From an uncultured Verrucomicrobiota bacterium (GTDB taxonomy: Bacteria; Verrucomicrobiota; Verrucomicrobiia; Limisphaerales; UBA9464): DNA of 64,000 bases. The stretch is from the NCBI GenBank assembly GCA_903896505.1, contig CAITXU010000096.1, positions 1-64,000 of the forward strand, given 5' to 3'. Numbering within the stretch: position 1 is the stretch's first letter; every line of letters starts with the position of its first letter. Shown here in pieces: positions 8,938-19,526 of the stretch. The position numbers and the translations under genes are program-made. The notes beneath the pieces were generated by a model, which was given only the letters and a program-made list of their open reading frames with translations, was not told the DNA's origin and searched no databases.

Positions 8938-11900
8938 ATGAAACTACGAAACATTCAGAGTTCCCTCCTCGTCGTCTGCCTGGGCATTGGCCTCCTTGTC
9001 CGTGGGGCGGATGGTCCTCAAACGCTCAAACTTCATGCCCGGCATCGTCAGACGGTTGTCGGCAACACCAATCAGTTCAGGACGGTGGATGAAACGCTGG
9101 ACTGGGACCCACGCAAAACCGCCATCGTGGTGTGTGACATGTGGAACGAACACTGGTGCAAGGGCGCCACACGGAGGGTTGGCGAGATGACCCCAAGGAT
9201 GAATGAGGTCCTCAAGGCGGCCCGTGCGCGGGGCGTCTTCATCATCCATTGCCCGAGCGACACCATGAAAAACTATGAAGGACGTCCGGAACGGAAACTG
9301 GCCCAGTCGGCTCCCAAGGTCACCCCTGTCGTACCGCTTCAAGACTGGTGCCATCTGAACAACACGAAGGAAGCCCCGCTCCCCATTGACGACTCTGATG
9401 GAGGCTGCGACGACGAACCTCAATGCCAGACGCGTACGGCCTGGTCCCACCAGATTGACGTGCTGGAAATCCAACCCGGAGACGCCATCACCGACAGCGC
9501 CGAGGCATACTATCTCATGCAACAACGCGGGATTGAAAATGTCATCGTCATGGGAGTACACCTGAATATGTGCGTCCTCGGACGTCCCTTCTCCATCCGA
9601 CAGATGGTGGCCCAGGGAAAACACGTGGTCCTCATGAGGGACATGACCGACACCATGTACAACTCGCGCAAGCGGCCCTTCGTCCCCCACTGCGTCGGCA
9701 CGGATTTGATGATCGAACACGTGGAGAAGTACTGGTGTCCCTCGATCACCAGCGTGGACTTCCTCGGGGGCAAGCCCTTTCGTTTTGCCGAGGACAAACG
9801 TCCCACCGCCATGTTGATGATCGGCGAGGACGAGTATCATACCTGGGAAACACTTCCCGAGTTTGTCAGGACCGAGTTGGAGCCGCAGGGTGTCCACTGC
9901 GATTTTGCGTTTGCCAATGCGAGGAACAAAAACGATTTCGACGGGCTTGAGCGACTGCCCGAGGCCGATCTTCTGATTGTGAGCGTCCGTCGCCGAACCC
10001 CTTCCCTGCCCCAAATGGAGCTGATCCGAAAGCATCTGGCGGCAGGCAAACCCGTCGTCGGAATTCGAACCGCCAGCCATGCCTTCGGAGCCAAGCCGGA
10101 GGATGACCGCCATGTCGGATGGGACTCCTTTGACCGGGAGGTCCTGGGTGCCCATTATGAGAATCATTACGGTGTCGGGCATGCCACTTTGGCTTCGGTC
10201 GCACCCGGTGCCGGGACCCATCCTCTCCTGACCGGGGTGGCCGGCACGAGTCTCCACTTTACTTCGCACCTCTATAAGAGCCGGAATCTGGCACCGACGA
10301 CGACCGTGCTGCTCACGGGCAAACTGGAAGACCAGCCGTCCGACACCGAACCGATCGCCTGGATCAATACACCCGACGGGCATCGCATCTTTTACACCTC
10401 GCTGGGTTCTCCGGAGGATTTCTCCCAACCAGCCTTTCGTCGATTACTCCTCAACGGCATTCTTTGGGCGCTCAACCGGCCCATCCCCCCTGGAGACTAC
10501 GTATCGCTTCCACCCACCTCCATCCACGCATCCATCATTTCGAACCCGCCACCGGAAGTACCCCAGGAAGCGCCACCCGATGCCGGTCCATTGCCGCCCG
10601 CCGAGGCCGCCCGGCATTTTCACGTCGCTGAAGATTTCGAGTTCGAGCAGGTCCTGGCAGAGCCTGATGTCGCCCAGCCGGTCTTTTTGAATTTTGACGA
10701 ACGCGGGCGCATGTGGGTGGTCGAGTACCGCCAGTATCCGGCCCCCGCTGGACTGAAACAAATCAGTCACGACAACGTCTGGCGCTCGGTCTACGATCAG
10801 GTACCCCCGCCTCCACCGCATCATTTTCGGGGAGCCGACCGGATTACCATTCACGAGGACACAACGGGAACGGGCATTTTCAATCGGCACACCACTTTTG
10901 TTGAGGGTCTAAACATCACCACGGCCGTGGAGCACGGTCGTGGAGGCGTTTGGGTCCTCAACCCTCCTTACCTTCTGTTTTATCCGGACTCCAATCACAA
11001 CGACATTCCCGACGGCGACCCCGAGGTGCGGCTTTCGGGTTTCGGCATTGAGGACACCCACTCTGTCGCCAACAGTCTGCGCTGGGGTCCCGACGGCTGG
11101 CTTTATGGATGCCAGGGTAGCACGATCACCGGCAACATTCTGGTCTACGATGCCGACGGAAAGCCGAAACCCAACCGTCCGGTGTATTCCCAGGGCCAAA
11201 ACATCTGGCGCTACCATCCGGAACAACGCCGCTTCGAGATATTTTCCGAAGGAGGTGGAAATGCCTTTGGCTGTGAAATGGACGCAGCTGGAAGAATTTT
11301 CTCCGGCCATAACGGCGGAGACACCCGGGGCTTCCACTACGAGCAGGGTGCCTACCTTCAGAAAGGCTTCGAGAAGCATGGCCCACTGTCGAACCCGTAT
11401 GCCTTCGGCTACTTCCCTCCGATGCCACACGCCCAAACGGCCCGGTTCACCCATAACTTCATCCTCTATGATGGAGCTGCCCTTCCGGCAGCCTACGCCG
11501 GATTGCTCTTTGGCATCGAACCATTACAAGGGCGGATTGTCCTCAGCCGGCTGATTCCAGACCATACGAGTTATCGGACCGAGGACCTTTCCCGCGTGGT
11601 CACCAGCGATGACCGTTGGTTTCGTCCGGTCGATATCAAGGTGGGACCTGATGGAGCCATCTACGTTTGCGATTGGTACGACCAGCAGATCAATCACTGG
11701 AGAAATTATCAGGGCCAAATGGACGCTTCCAACGGGCGAATCTATCGATTGAAGGCAAGAGGTTCCGGGCACCAGCCGATGCCGGACCTTCATTCACTGG
11801 ATGGCCAATCGCTGGTTCATCTTTTAGCGACTCCCAATAAATGGTTCCGACAAACGGCTGTCCGACTTCTAGCGGACCGTCGAGACCCCACGCTATTCCC

Positions 11901-13503
11901 GCTTTTGAGGGATATCATCCGATCGGAAACCAATCAAACCTCCCTGGAAGCGCTATGGGCGCTTCACGCCGCAGGCGGGTGGAACCTCCATGACCAGTTG
12001 GCATCCCTCGGACATCCGAATCCACAGGTTCGCCTCTGGTCCGCCCGCCTTATCGGAGATGATACCCCCGACATCCCGGCCCTGCTCGATGCTCTCGTTG
12101 CCCGCGCAGAACAAGAATCGGTCCCGGAAGTACGGAAACAATTGGCCGCCACCGCGCGTCGAATGCCGTCGAAGACGGGACTGGCCGTGGTTCGGCAGCT
12201 TCTAATGCACGATGAAGATGCGGAAGACACCCGAATTCCGCTCATGCTGTGGTGGTCTATCGAGACCCACTGTGCCGATCATGGCGATGAAGTCCTGTCG
12301 CTGCTCACTGAACGTGACTTTTGGGACCGCCCGTTGGTCCGGAATTCCATCCTCGACCGATTGATGCGCCGCTTTGCACAATCCGGCACCCGATCGGACC
12401 TTCTCATTTGTGCACGATTGCTGGACCTTGCTCCCTCCAGCGACCACGGACGCATTTTGATGTCCGGATTCGAGGCAGCCTACAAGGGTCGCTCTTGGAC
12501 CGGATTACCCGATGAACTTCTCGACGCCATGAACCGACGAGAGGTCGGGTCGATGGCGCTCAAGCTGCGCCAAAACGATTCCAAGGCATGGGAGGCGGCA
12601 ATACAAAGTTTGGAAGATGAGAAGGCCACAAGCGGACAGCGGATTCAATTCATCGACATGCTGGCCGATTTAAAATCCCCCCGTGCATTACCGGGCCTTT
12701 TAAAGCTGGTCCAGACCACGACGAACATACTCGTCGAACAGGCGGCAATACGGGCACTGGCAGGATACGACGAAACCCGAATCGGAACCGTCCTCCTGGA
12801 GTTATTTCCTCGATCTGACAAGGCGACGCAGGACCTTCTGGTCGGCACCCTTTCCGGGCGGGCGCCCTGGACTCTGAGCCTTCTAAAATCAATTGAATCG
12901 GGGAAAATCCCCGCAGATGTCGTTTCACGATCCACGGTGCGGAACATTCAATCATCCACAACACCGGAAATCTCGGGTATGGCCCAAAAGCTTTGGTCCG
13001 TCATCCCTCAGCCTTCCACGGAAGAAACGAAAACAAAAATCGTTCACCTGACGACCGTGATCCAAAATGGACGGGGCGACCCCTATCGTGGCAGGGACTT
13101 GTTCGAGGCAAACTGCGGTGTCTGCCACCGTCTCTTTGAACGGGGTGCCAGCATTGGCCCGGACCTGACCGCCGCCCAACGCAACGACCTGGGCACGATG
13201 CTCCTCAGCATTGTGAACCCGAGTGCGGAAATTCGTGAGGGCTATGAAGCCTATTCGTTGGAAACGCGGGACGGACGATCACTCAACGGTTTTCTTGCCG
13301 ACCGCGACCCTCAAGTGGTCGTGCTGCGCACGCTGGACGGTCGGAACATTTCCCTGCCTCGATCGGAAGTCACCGAAATGAAGGGCTCCGGCCTATCGCT
13401 GATGCCCGAGGGGCTTTTGGATTCCCTCAAAGACCAACAAGTCCGCGATCTTTTTGCCTACCTACGCTGTACTCAACCGTTGGTGGGCAATGCCGTTCAG
13501 TAA
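8938..13503 (+). CDS. Secreted isochorismatase-like / ThuA-like / PVC dehydrogenase / cytochrome c fusion
   Basis: A 1521-residue exported protein with at least five parts. Residues 1-24 are a signal peptide. About 50-260 is an isochorismatase-like hydrolase, with VVCDMWNEHW for the Asp and GVHLNMCVLGR for the Cys nucleophile. About 285-515 is a ThuA/glutamine-amidotransferase-like domain (RPTAMLMIGEDEYHTWET; GKPVVGIRTASHAF). About 560-960 is a PVC-type NHL/propeller dehydrogenase (FLNFDERGRMWVVEYRQYP; GPDGAIYVCDWYD). About 960-1330 has HEAT-like helical repeats. The end carries a heme c domain with CGVCH near 1398. The ATG at 8938 was chosen for the signal peptide; the open frame upstream lies inside the enolase gene. 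Such PVC proteins are thought to act in periplasmic oxidation of sugars or acids. Confidence 0.85.
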   Translation: MKLRNIQSSLLVVCLGIGLLVRGADGPQTLKLHARHRQTVVGNTNQFRTVDETLDWDPRKTAIVVCDMWNEHWCKGATRRVGEMTPRMNEVLKAARARGVFIIHCPSDTMKNYEGRPERKLAQSAPKVTPVVPLQDWCHLNNTKEAPLPIDDSDGGCDDEPQCQTRTAWSHQIDVLEIQPGDAITDSAEAYYLMQQRGIENVIVMGVHLNMCVLGRPFSIRQMVAQGKHVVLMRDMTDTMYNSRKRPFVPHCVGTDLMIEHVEKYWCPSITSVDFLGGKPFRFAEDKRPTAMLMIGEDEYHTWETLPEFVRTELEPQGVHCDFAFANARNKNDFDGLERLPEADLLIVSVRRRTPSLPQMELIRKHLAAGKPVVGIRTASHAFGAKPEDDRHVGWDSFDREVLGAHYENHYGVGHATLASVAPGAGTHPLLTGVAGTSLHFTSHLYKSRNLAPTTTVLLTGKLEDQPSDTEPIAWINTPDGHRIFYTSLGSPEDFSQPAFRRLLLNGILWALNRPIPPGDYVSLPPTSIHASIISNPPPEVPQEAPPDAGPLPPAEAARHFHVAEDFEFEQVLAEPDVAQPVFLNFDERGRMWVVEYRQYPAPAGLKQISHDNVWRSVYDQVPPPPPHHFRGADRITIHEDTTGTGIFNRHTTFVEGLNITTAVEHGRGGVWVLNPPYLLFYPDSNHNDIPDGDPEVRLSGFGIEDTHSVANSLRWGPDGWLYGCQGSTITGNILVYDADGKPKPNRPVYSQGQNIWRYHPEQRRFEIFSEGGGNAFGCEMDAAGRIFSGHNGGDTRGFHYEQGAYLQKGFEKHGPLSNPYAFGYFPPMPHAQTARFTHNFILYDGAALPAAYAGLLFGIEPLQGRIVLSRLIPDHTSYRTEDLSRVVTSDDRWFRPVDIKVGPDGAIYVCDWYDQQINHWRNYQGQMDASNGRIYRLKARGSGHQPMPDLHSLDGQSLVHLLATPNKWFRQTAVRLLADRRDPTLFPLLRDIIRSETNQTSLEALWALHAAGGWNLHDQLASLGHPNPQVRLWSARLIGDDTPDIPALLDALVARAEQESVPEVRKQLAATARRMPSKTGLAVVRQLLMHDEDAEDTRIPLMLWWSIETHCADHGDEVLSLLTERDFWDRPLVRNSILDRLMRRFAQSGTRSDLLICARLLDLAPSSDHGRILMSGFEAAYKGRSWTGLPDELLDAMNRREVGSMALKLRQNDSKAWEAAIQSLEDEKATSGQRIQFIDMLADLKSPRALPGLLKLVQTTTNILVEQAAIRALAGYDETRIGTVLLELFPRSDKATQDLLVGTLSGRAPWTLSLLKSIESGKIPADVVSRSTVRNIQSSTTPEISGMAQKLWSVIPQPSTEETKTKIVHLTTVIQNGRGDPYRGRDLFEANCGVCHRLFERGASIGPDLTAAQRNDLGTMLLSIVNPSAEIREGYEAYSLETRDGRSLNGFLADRDPQVVVLRTLDGRNISLPRSEVTEMKGSGLSLMPEGLLDSLKDQQVRDLFAYLRCTQPLVGNAVQ

Positions 13504-13607
13504 CGGAAGTCCACAAGATAGATTCTTAATCCACGAACTCGATGCCCGTGGAATTGGCACGGTTCTTTCCAATTGCGGATCGTCACGGTGCGAGCCCTAC
13601 TCATTCC

Positions 13608-14657
13608 ATGGCTACAGGCAATCAATTCGGAACTTCCGGGTCTGGCATTCCCAAAGCTTGGCACCTGCCCAACGATTGGAGGGCCTGGATTCCCATCTCC
13701 GTTGTCGGACTCGCGGCGGTGACTGGCGTTTTCTCGTCTTTTTATGCCGTGCCAGCGGAATCCGAGGCGGTGGTGACCCGGTTCGGGCGTTATGACCGGA
13801 CGACGGATTCGGGCCTACGGCTGAAGCTCCCCTGGGGCATTGAGGTCGTCCAGACCCTCCCGGTACGACGGCAACTTAAGACCGAGTTCGGCTTTGGAAC
13901 GCCCGGCTCGACCAATCCCCATCAGCATACGGGACCGGAAGAACAAGTCCGGGAGAAACGGATGGTCACGGGTGATCTCAATGTTGCCATCGTGGAATGG
14001 GTGGTGCAGTACCGAATCCGCGATCCGAAGGCATTCCTCTTCAACGTTCGAGACCCTGAACTGACCCTTCGGGATTTGTCCGAATCGGTCATGCGACAGG
14101 TCATCGGGGATCGCACGGTGGATGACGTAATCACGGTGGGTCGCCAGGAAATCGAATTTGAGGCATTGAAGGAGCTTCAAAAGCTGAGCGGCGACTATGA
14201 GCTGGGCCTCAGCATTGACCAGGTTCAACTCAAGGACGTGAATCCGCCGGAACCAGTCCAGGCCTCATTCAATGAGGTGAATCAGGCCCAGCAGGACCGG
14301 GAGCGGTCCATCAACCTGGCCAAGGGGCAATTCAACAAGGCAATTCCACAGGCCCGGGGTGCCGCTGATCAACAGATTGCCGAGGCGGAGGGCTACGCAG
14401 CCAAGCGTGTGAATGAAGCGGAAGGCGATGCCTCACGCTTTTCCGCCCTGGTCACAGAGTATGCGAAGGCACCCGAGGTCACCCGACAACGGATGTATCT
14501 TGAAACGCTCCAAGAAGTGATGCCCCGCCTGGGTCGTCGGGTCGTAGTGGATTCCGAACTACGCCAGTTCCTCCCTCTGCTTCAGTTGAACGATCCTCCG
14601 GCGGGCGATGCCGCTCGTCGCGTTTCCACCTCCAACCTTTCACCCATCGGACGATGA
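13608..14657 (+). CDS. hflK: HflK, membrane protease regulatory subunit
   Basis: A 349-residue SPFH/band-7 protein. One N-terminal membrane segment (WIPISVVGLAAVTGVFSSF) is followed by AVPAESEAVVTRFGRYD, the standard HflK opening. The band-7 core carries MVTGDLNVAIVEWVVQYRI and VMRQVIGDRTVDDV. The C-terminus has a long Ala/Glu-rich helical stretch. With HflC it forms the cage that surrounds the FtsH protease in the inner membrane. The ATG at 13608 gives the family length. Its stop overlaps the hflC start (ATGA), so the pair is translationally coupled. No ftsH is present nearby. Confidence 0.9.
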   Translation: MATGNQFGTSGSGIPKAWHLPNDWRAWIPISVVGLAAVTGVFSSFYAVPAESEAVVTRFGRYDRTTDSGLRLKLPWGIEVVQTLPVRRQLKTEFGFGTPGSTNPHQHTGPEEQVREKRMVTGDLNVAIVEWVVQYRIRDPKAFLFNVRDPELTLRDLSESVMRQVIGDRTVDDVITVGRQEIEFEALKELQKLSGDYELGLSIDQVQLKDVNPPEPVQASFNEVNQAQQDRERSINLAKGQFNKAIPQARGAADQQIAEAEGYAAKRVNEAEGDASRFSALVTEYAKAPEVTRQRMYLETLQEVMPRLGRRVVVDSELRQFLPLLQLNDPPAGDAARRVSTSNLSPIGR

Positions 14658-15622
14658 ACAAAAACGCTCCCTACATTTTGATCGCGGTGTCAGCAGCACT
14701 GTTGATCCTTCTGTCGTCGACTTTTGTCGTGAACGAGACCGACCAGGTGATCATCACCCGGTTTGGAAAGCCCATGGGCGCACCGGTCACCAATGCCGGG
14801 CTGTACCCCAAAATACCCTTCATTACGACGGTCAATCGGTTTGAAAAACGGGCACTGGATTGGGATGGACGTCCGATCGAAATGCCGACCAAGGACAAGA
14901 CTTACCTGGTGGTTGATGCCTTTGCCCGATGGCGCATTGTCGATCCCGAGGCCTATTTCCTCCGTCTGCGGGACGAACGCAGCGCCCAATCCCGCCTGGA
15001 TGACATCATTGGGGGTGAAATCCGCAACGTGGTGGCCAGCCATGAGTTGATCGAAATCGTCCGCAATGATAAGGCACGCAAACCTGCCAGTGTGGAACCT
15101 GGGGACGGGTTGGCTCGGACGGTTAGCTGGCCGCCCATTCGATTCGGAAGAAGTGCCCTCGAACGAACCGTGCTGGAAAGTGCCGCGACCAAGCTTCGCG
15201 TCTTCGGCATTGAACTCTTGAACGTCCAATTCACCCGCATCAATTACAACGAGACCGTACAACAGAGCATCTACCAGCGGATGATCAGTGAGCGTCAGCA
15301 GATTGCCGAGCGGTTCCGGTCCGAAGGCCAGGGAGAAGCCGCCCGCATCCTGGGTAACCGGGAGAAAGAGCTTCGCACCATCGAGTCGACCGCCTATCGG
15401 AAATATCAGGTGATTCGAGGCCAGGCGGATGCCCAGGCCACGGAAATCTATGCCCGGGCGTACGGCCAGACTCCACCGGCTGCGGAATTTTACCGATTCA
15501 GCAAGTCGCTTGAGACCCTCCAAAAGACCCTCGACAGCAATACGACGGTGGTTTTGACGACCGACAGCGACCTCTTTCGCCTGTTGAAGAGGAGTTCAGC
15601 CGAGGCTCCCATTCATCCATAA
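14654..15622 (+). CDS. hflC: HflC, membrane protease regulatory subunit
   Basis: A 322-residue partner of HflK. The N-terminal helix (YILIAVSAALLILLSSTFVV) is followed by NETDQVIITRFGKPMG, the classical HflC start. The band-7 domain includes TKDKTYLVVDAFARWRIVDP and LDDIIGGEIRNVVASHEL. A helical region holds RFRSEGQGEAARILGNREKE, and the C-terminus has the DSDLFRLL motif of HflC. The segment KARKPASVEPGDG (about 140-152) is a small insertion in the core. The gene order hflK-hflC with a 4-base overlap is the common arrangement. Confidence 0.92.
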   Translation: MNKNAPYILIAVSAALLILLSSTFVVNETDQVIITRFGKPMGAPVTNAGLYPKIPFITTVNRFEKRALDWDGRPIEMPTKDKTYLVVDAFARWRIVDPEAYFLRLRDERSAQSRLDDIIGGEIRNVVASHELIEIVRNDKARKPASVEPGDGLARTVSWPPIRFGRSALERTVLESAATKLRVFGIELLNVQFTRINYNETVQQSIYQRMISERQQIAERFRSEGQGEAARILGNREKELRTIESTAYRKYQVIRGQADAQATEIYARAYGQTPPAAEFYRFSKSLETLQKTLDSNTTVVLTTDSDLFRLLKRSSAEAPIHP

Positions 15623-15655
15623 TCTGTGGACACATATCTGCCGTCTGTTGAGTCG

Positions 15656-15695
15656 TGTCCGCAGATGAACGCAGATTTCCGCAGATTCTGAAGAC
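15656..15695. repeat. CGCAGATT-type intergenic repeat
   Basis: GTCCGCAGATGAACGCAGAT is followed by TTCCGCAGATTCTGAAGAC, with three phased copies of GCAGAT. The reverse complement of a related sequence, containing TCTGCGTGAATCTGCGGACA, lies at 45911-45930. It sits downstream of hflC. Confidence 0.6.
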
Positions 15696-15807
15696 GGGAG
15701 ACGGGATATCGTTGGTTCATCCGGATGCACACGATCAGAGTCCTGCGGACGGCCTACTGGCTTCGCCTCTGCGGAAAAGACGTGGTTTGCATCACCGGAG
15801 GATCAGC

Positions 15808-15850
15808 CGGAGCCTCGCCCTACCGATGTTTCTTTGATTCAACAGGTTAC
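15808..15850. repeat. Dispersed repeat shared with 54978-55020
   Basis: The string GGAGCCTCGCCCTAC, then GATGT, TGATTCA and AGGTT, recurs in the same order and spacing at 54978-55016. Both copies lie in gaps after plus-strand operons. The intergenic stretch 15623-15881 otherwise shows no gene. Confidence 0.65.
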
Positions 15851-15881
15851 ATTTGAATCACCAGGATGGGGAGAATGGCTG

Positions 15882-17192
15882 TCACTTGGCAGGCTTCACC
15901 TCGAAGTGGTGCGTTTTGGGTTTCCGCAGGGCTTCAATTTCTGCTTCCTGTTTGGCGATTTGATCGTCCAACCGCTTGAGTTCAGCATCCCGCCGGGTTT
16001 CCAATTCAGGACCCGTGGCCCAGCCAGGAAACGTATACAACTGAACATTCCGCCAGCGAGCAAAGTAGAGATTGTTTTTCTCGAAGATGTGTCCCAATAG
16101 GTCCCTAGCCTGCTGCGTTACGGGCCCCCCGGCGTTGGATAGGTTCCACCCTTTGCGAAGCTCTGTAGCTGAGACGTTACCTGCGACTTCACCGTCGATG
16201 GTTACCGTATAGGCACCCTCTTTGAGTCCGGTGATCTTAAGATCGTACCAACTGAGTTCATCTAGCACCGGAGCCAATTTCAGGGCGGGCTCGGCGGCCT
16301 TGTCGATGGGCCACGGGAGAACATCGTCGGTCCGATCAAAGCTCACGGCTCCGTCCGTCGATTCCAATTTTTCAACCCGACACTGCGAAGCGGAAACCGC
16401 CTTGCTGACGGCATCGATCGTCGCTGTGGAAACCGTCGGTGAGGCACCCAATCCCTTAAGCACAGCCCAGGCCATCAGCGTTTGTCCGGCAGGCCCGGGA
16501 TGGACCGCGTCACCTCCACCGATGAAGGCTTTGGCATCCTTGGCCCGTTCACCCAACATGATCGTAAGATAGGGATCAAATTGGTCCACGTACCCTGCGC
16601 CCGTCTTTGCCGCCAATTCCTTCAGGCCATCCGAAAACTTCCGGAGGGACTCGTTGCGGACGTCTTTTTCTGGATCGGGGCGACGCTCTTCAATTGGTTG
16701 CGGTGTCAGGAAGAAAACCCTCGCCTGGTGGGCTTGCAGCACTTTGCTAATCTCTGATTGACTCCGGACGTAAGCTCGAAAGATGTCGGGTCGGAACGTC
16801 TGATAGGAATGGTCGTTCATTCCAAATTTCACCGTGACGAAGGTCGGCTGGAGCGGGAGGACATCCCGCGCCAAACCGCGACCGACCGAGTCTTCCACCA
16901 TCTGGTCCAGCACCGATCCTTCGGCAGCAAACAAGCGTCCCTCATCTGGATGGGCTCGTTGGCGAAGCCAGGATGTATCGCCACCCCAGCCGACGTTGCG
17001 AAAGGTCAGCTTCCAATCCGGATATCGGGTAAGGACATAGGCCTCTATGTAGGTGGTGTAGAGGCGTTGTTCGGTAATGCTGTCGCCGAGAAAAACAACT
17101 CGGTCGCCATTATGAACGGCAAAATCAGCAGCTATTGCTGGAATGCCGACGAGGAACGCTGCGGCGATGGCCGAAATGGAGCGGTAGCGCAT
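15882..17192 (-). CDS. Secreted SGNH/GDSL-type lipase or esterase
   Basis: A 436-residue exported hydrolase. The signal peptide is MRYRSISAIAAAFLVGIPAI followed by AADF. The SGNH blocks are present: VVFLGDSITE (nucleophilic Ser), VGWGGDT (Gly), VKFGMNDHS (Asn) and GGDAVHPGPAGQ (Asp/His). After about residue 260 there is a C-terminal domain of beta character and a charged helix at the end (ELKRLDDQIAKQEAEIEALR). This layout is common in Planctomycete and Verrucomicrobial extracellular esterases that deacylate polysaccharides. The ATG at 17192 was chosen because it starts the signal peptide. No operon partner is adjacent. Confidence 0.85.
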   Translation of the reverse strand: MRYRSISAIAAAFLVGIPAIAADFAVHNGDRVVFLGDSITEQRLYTTYIEAYVLTRYPDWKLTFRNVGWGGDTSWLRQRAHPDEGRLFAAEGSVLDQMVEDSVGRGLARDVLPLQPTFVTVKFGMNDHSYQTFRPDIFRAYVRSQSEISKVLQAHQARVFFLTPQPIEERRPDPEKDVRNESLRKFSDGLKELAAKTGAGYVDQFDPYLTIMLGERAKDAKAFIGGGDAVHPGPAGQTLMAWAVLKGLGASPTVSTATIDAVSKAVSASQCRVEKLESTDGAVSFDRTDDVLPWPIDKAAEPALKLAPVLDELSWYDLKITGLKEGAYTVTIDGEVAGNVSATELRKGWNLSNAGGPVTQQARDLLGHIFEKNNLYFARWRNVQLYTFPGWATGPELETRRDAELKRLDDQIAKQEAEIEALRKPKTHHFEVKPAK

Positions 17193-17297
17193 GTGGATAT
17201 GCCTCCAGAAGAACGCGAAGGGGTGCCGCGTGCAAGTCGGCAGTTGTCGAAACTGTCCGCCAATGAATGAACGCGTCCCGAAACGCATTCCACTCGC

Positions 17298-19526
17298 TCA
17301 TTCCGTGGAACGATCCCGTCCCTCCGACCAACGGAGAAGGGCTTCGCGAAGCTCCCCGAGCTGCACCGGCTTGCTGATGTAGTCGTTCATGCCTGCCGAC
17401 ATGAATTTTTCACGGTCGCCCCGCAGTGCGCTGGCGGTCACTGCAATGATGTGAACCGGCGACCTGAGGGCACCGCTCAATACCCCTTCCCGTTCCAGTC
17501 GGCGAATTTCTTGTGTTGCCTCGATTCCACCCATGATGGGCATTTGTCCATCCATGAGAATGACGTCGTACTGGTCGCTCTCCAGCGCTTTGACCGCTTC
17601 CTGTCCATCTGCAACCACCACCGGTTCGTATCCCAATTTTCGCAATTGCGCCCGAGCCAATCGCTGATTCACCTGATTATCTTCTGCCAAAAGAATTTTG
17701 GCCGGTACACCCAGCGGCGCGGAAGCGAGCCGGGTTGCCGGAGCCGTGGGTCGAGACGACTTGGCGCGACATCCCAATGCATCGCACAAATGTCTCCATT
17801 TCACAGGCTTCATGACCGTAGCGCTTATTCCCTCGCGACTTTCGGGGTCTCCTTGATATCGATTTCCGATGGGAACCAGCAGGATGATTCGCGCTGCCGC
17901 CAGTGCGGCATCCGCCTTGACGAGACGGGCCAATTCCAGCCCGGACATTCCCGGCATCTTCAGGTCCACCAAGACGTCGGTAAACACCGCTCCAGCCAGG
18001 GCCGCCGCAGAAAGCAAATCCATGGCTTCCCGACCCTCGGATGCACCTCGAACGAAGGCACGGTGATCGGCCAGAGCGGTGCACAGAGCCTCCCGCGCCG
18101 AGCGATTGTCATCAACGACCAGAATTTTCATTCCTTCGAACGAAACCTCCGCAGCGGACGACGAGGCCTGCCCCGCGCGCTGTCGGGGTTGTCGGCAGGT
18201 AAAGTGAAAGGTCGAGCCGCGCCCGGGTGAGCTCTCCATGCCAATTTCACCCTGCATCAGGTTGACCAGGCGCTTCGCAATCGCGAGCCCCAATCCAGAC
18301 CCACCATAGCGCCGGGTCGTTGATCCGTCGGCTTGGGTGAATGCCTGAAACAAGCGCGCCTGGACGGATGGATGAATGCCGATGCCCGTGTCGCGGACGT
18401 CTAAGCGAAGGAAAACCTCGTCGTCGGTCTCCGAAAGGACTCGAACCTCCACAATCACCTCACCCGTTTCGGTGAACTTGATCGCGTTGGTGACCAGATT
18501 CATCAATACTTGGCGTAGTCGACCCGCATCACCCCGAAGGTGGGTGGATATTCCGGTCGGAAAGACCCCAACCAGTTCAATTCCCTTGGCATCAGCCCGC
18601 GGGGCCAGCAATTCCAGGGTGGTTTCGACCACTTGACGCAAATCGTAGTCCGACTCCTCAAAACTCAGCTTCCCTGCTTCAATACGTGAGAAATCCAATA
18701 TGTCATCCAGCAGGGTCAAAAGGAGCTTTCCGCTTCCTCGAACCACTTCCACGAGATCGCGCTGTTGATCATCCAATGGGGTATCCAGAAGGAGCTCGGT
18801 CATGCCGATCACCGCATTCATTGGGGTCCGAATCTCATGGCTCATGTTGGCCAGAAATTCGCCTTTGGCCTCGTTGGCCACGGTGGCCACGGCAGCCATT
18901 TCCCGGGCACTTCGTGTCGCATCGGCCAATTGTTCATTGGCCTGAACAAGTTCGACATTCGCGGACTCAAGGTCCCGGGTCCTTTCAGCCACCATGGCGG
19001 ACAGATTCGCCATCTGGTTTCCAAGCTTGCGCCCCAATTGCCATTTTTCACTCAAGGCGTTGGCCAATTGCTGGACCTCAATGTTATCAAACGGCTTTTT
19101 CAGGATGACGAGCCGATCGGATACACCCAGATGCGCCAGCATGTCGTCCCAGGAATAGTTGGAGTAGGCGGTACACAGGACAATTTGCAATTCGGGGTCC
19201 ACCTCCCAAATCCGTGCGGTCGTCTCGACGCCATCCCAGCCGGGAGGCATCCGCACATCCACAAAGGCGACGGCATAGGGGCCCCCCTCCGCCACCGCTT
19301 CCTTGACGCGCTCCAAACCTTCCCGACCCTGATAGGCGGAATCGATTTCAAATTCCGGACCGCGTGGCACGGGGGCCACACTGCCAAACAACATTTCTTC
19401 CATCTTCTCCAAGGACTCACTCGGAGAGTTACCCGGGCACAAAATCTTGATGAAATCTTCGTGAATCGCCCGATTATCGTCAACGATGAGCACCCTCCGT
19501 CGGGGTGTGGCTCCTACGGAACTCAT
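17298..19526 (-). CDS. Hybrid sensor kinase REC-HisKA-HATPase-REC-REC
   Basis: A 742-residue cytoplasmic hybrid kinase with no membrane segment. REC1 is at about 10-155 ([15 protein letters not shown]; phosphoacceptor Asp in [13 protein letters not shown]). A helical linker holds the H-box [19 protein letters not shown] near 230. The ATPase domain shows [15 protein letters not shown] and [12 protein letters not shown]2 is near 470-590 ([24 protein letters not shown]) and REC3 near 620-735 ([29 protein letters not shown]). There is no DNA-binding domain, so output goes through phosphorelay or protein contact. Its start overlaps the stop of the upstream permease-kinase by 4 bases, so REC1 probably receives phosphate from that kinase. 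Confidence 0.92.
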   Translation of the reverse strand: MSSVGATPRRRVLIVDDNRAIHEDFIKILCPGNSPSESLEKMEEMLFGSVAPVPRGPEFEIDSAYQGREGLERVKEAVAEGGPYAVAFVDVRMPPGWDGVETTARIWEVDPELQIVLCTAYSNYSWDDMLAHLGVSDRLVILKKPFDNIEVQQLANALSEKWQLGRKLGNQMANLSAMVAERTRDLESANVELVQANEQLADATRSAREMAAVATVANEAKGEFLANMSHEIRTPMNAVIGMTELLLDTPLDDQQRDLVEVVRGSGKLLLTLLDDILDFSRIEAGKLSFEESDYDLRQVVETTLELLAPRADAKGIELVGVFPTGISTHLRGDAGRLRQVLMNLVTNAIKFTETGEVIVEVRVLSETDDEVFLRLDVRDTGIGIHPSVQARLFQAFTQADGSTTRRYGGSGLGLAIAKRLVNLMQGEIGMESSPGRGSTFHFTCRQPRQRAGQASSSAAEVSFEGMKILVVDDNRSAREALCTALADHRAFVRGASEGREAMDLLSAAALAGAVFTDVLVDLKMPGMSGLELARLVKADAALAAARIILLVPIGNRYQGDPESREGISATVMKPVKWRHLCDALGCRAKSSRPTAPATRLASAPLGVPAKILLAEDNQVNQRLARAQLRKLGYEPVVVADGQEAVKALESDQYDVILMDGQMPIMGGIEATQEIRRLEREGVLSGALRSPVHIIAVTASALRGDREKFMSAGMNDYISKPVQLGELREALLRWSEGRDRSTE

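Noticed and set aside
8944..10428. Minus-strand open frame of 494 codons
   Set aside because: Antisense to clear isochorismatase/ThuA domains; no recognisable motifs.
13608..15622. hflK-hflC as a stomatin/SPFH pair of other function
   Set aside because: The N-terminal RFGRYD and NETDQVIITRFGKP motifs and coupled order are typical of HflK and HflC.
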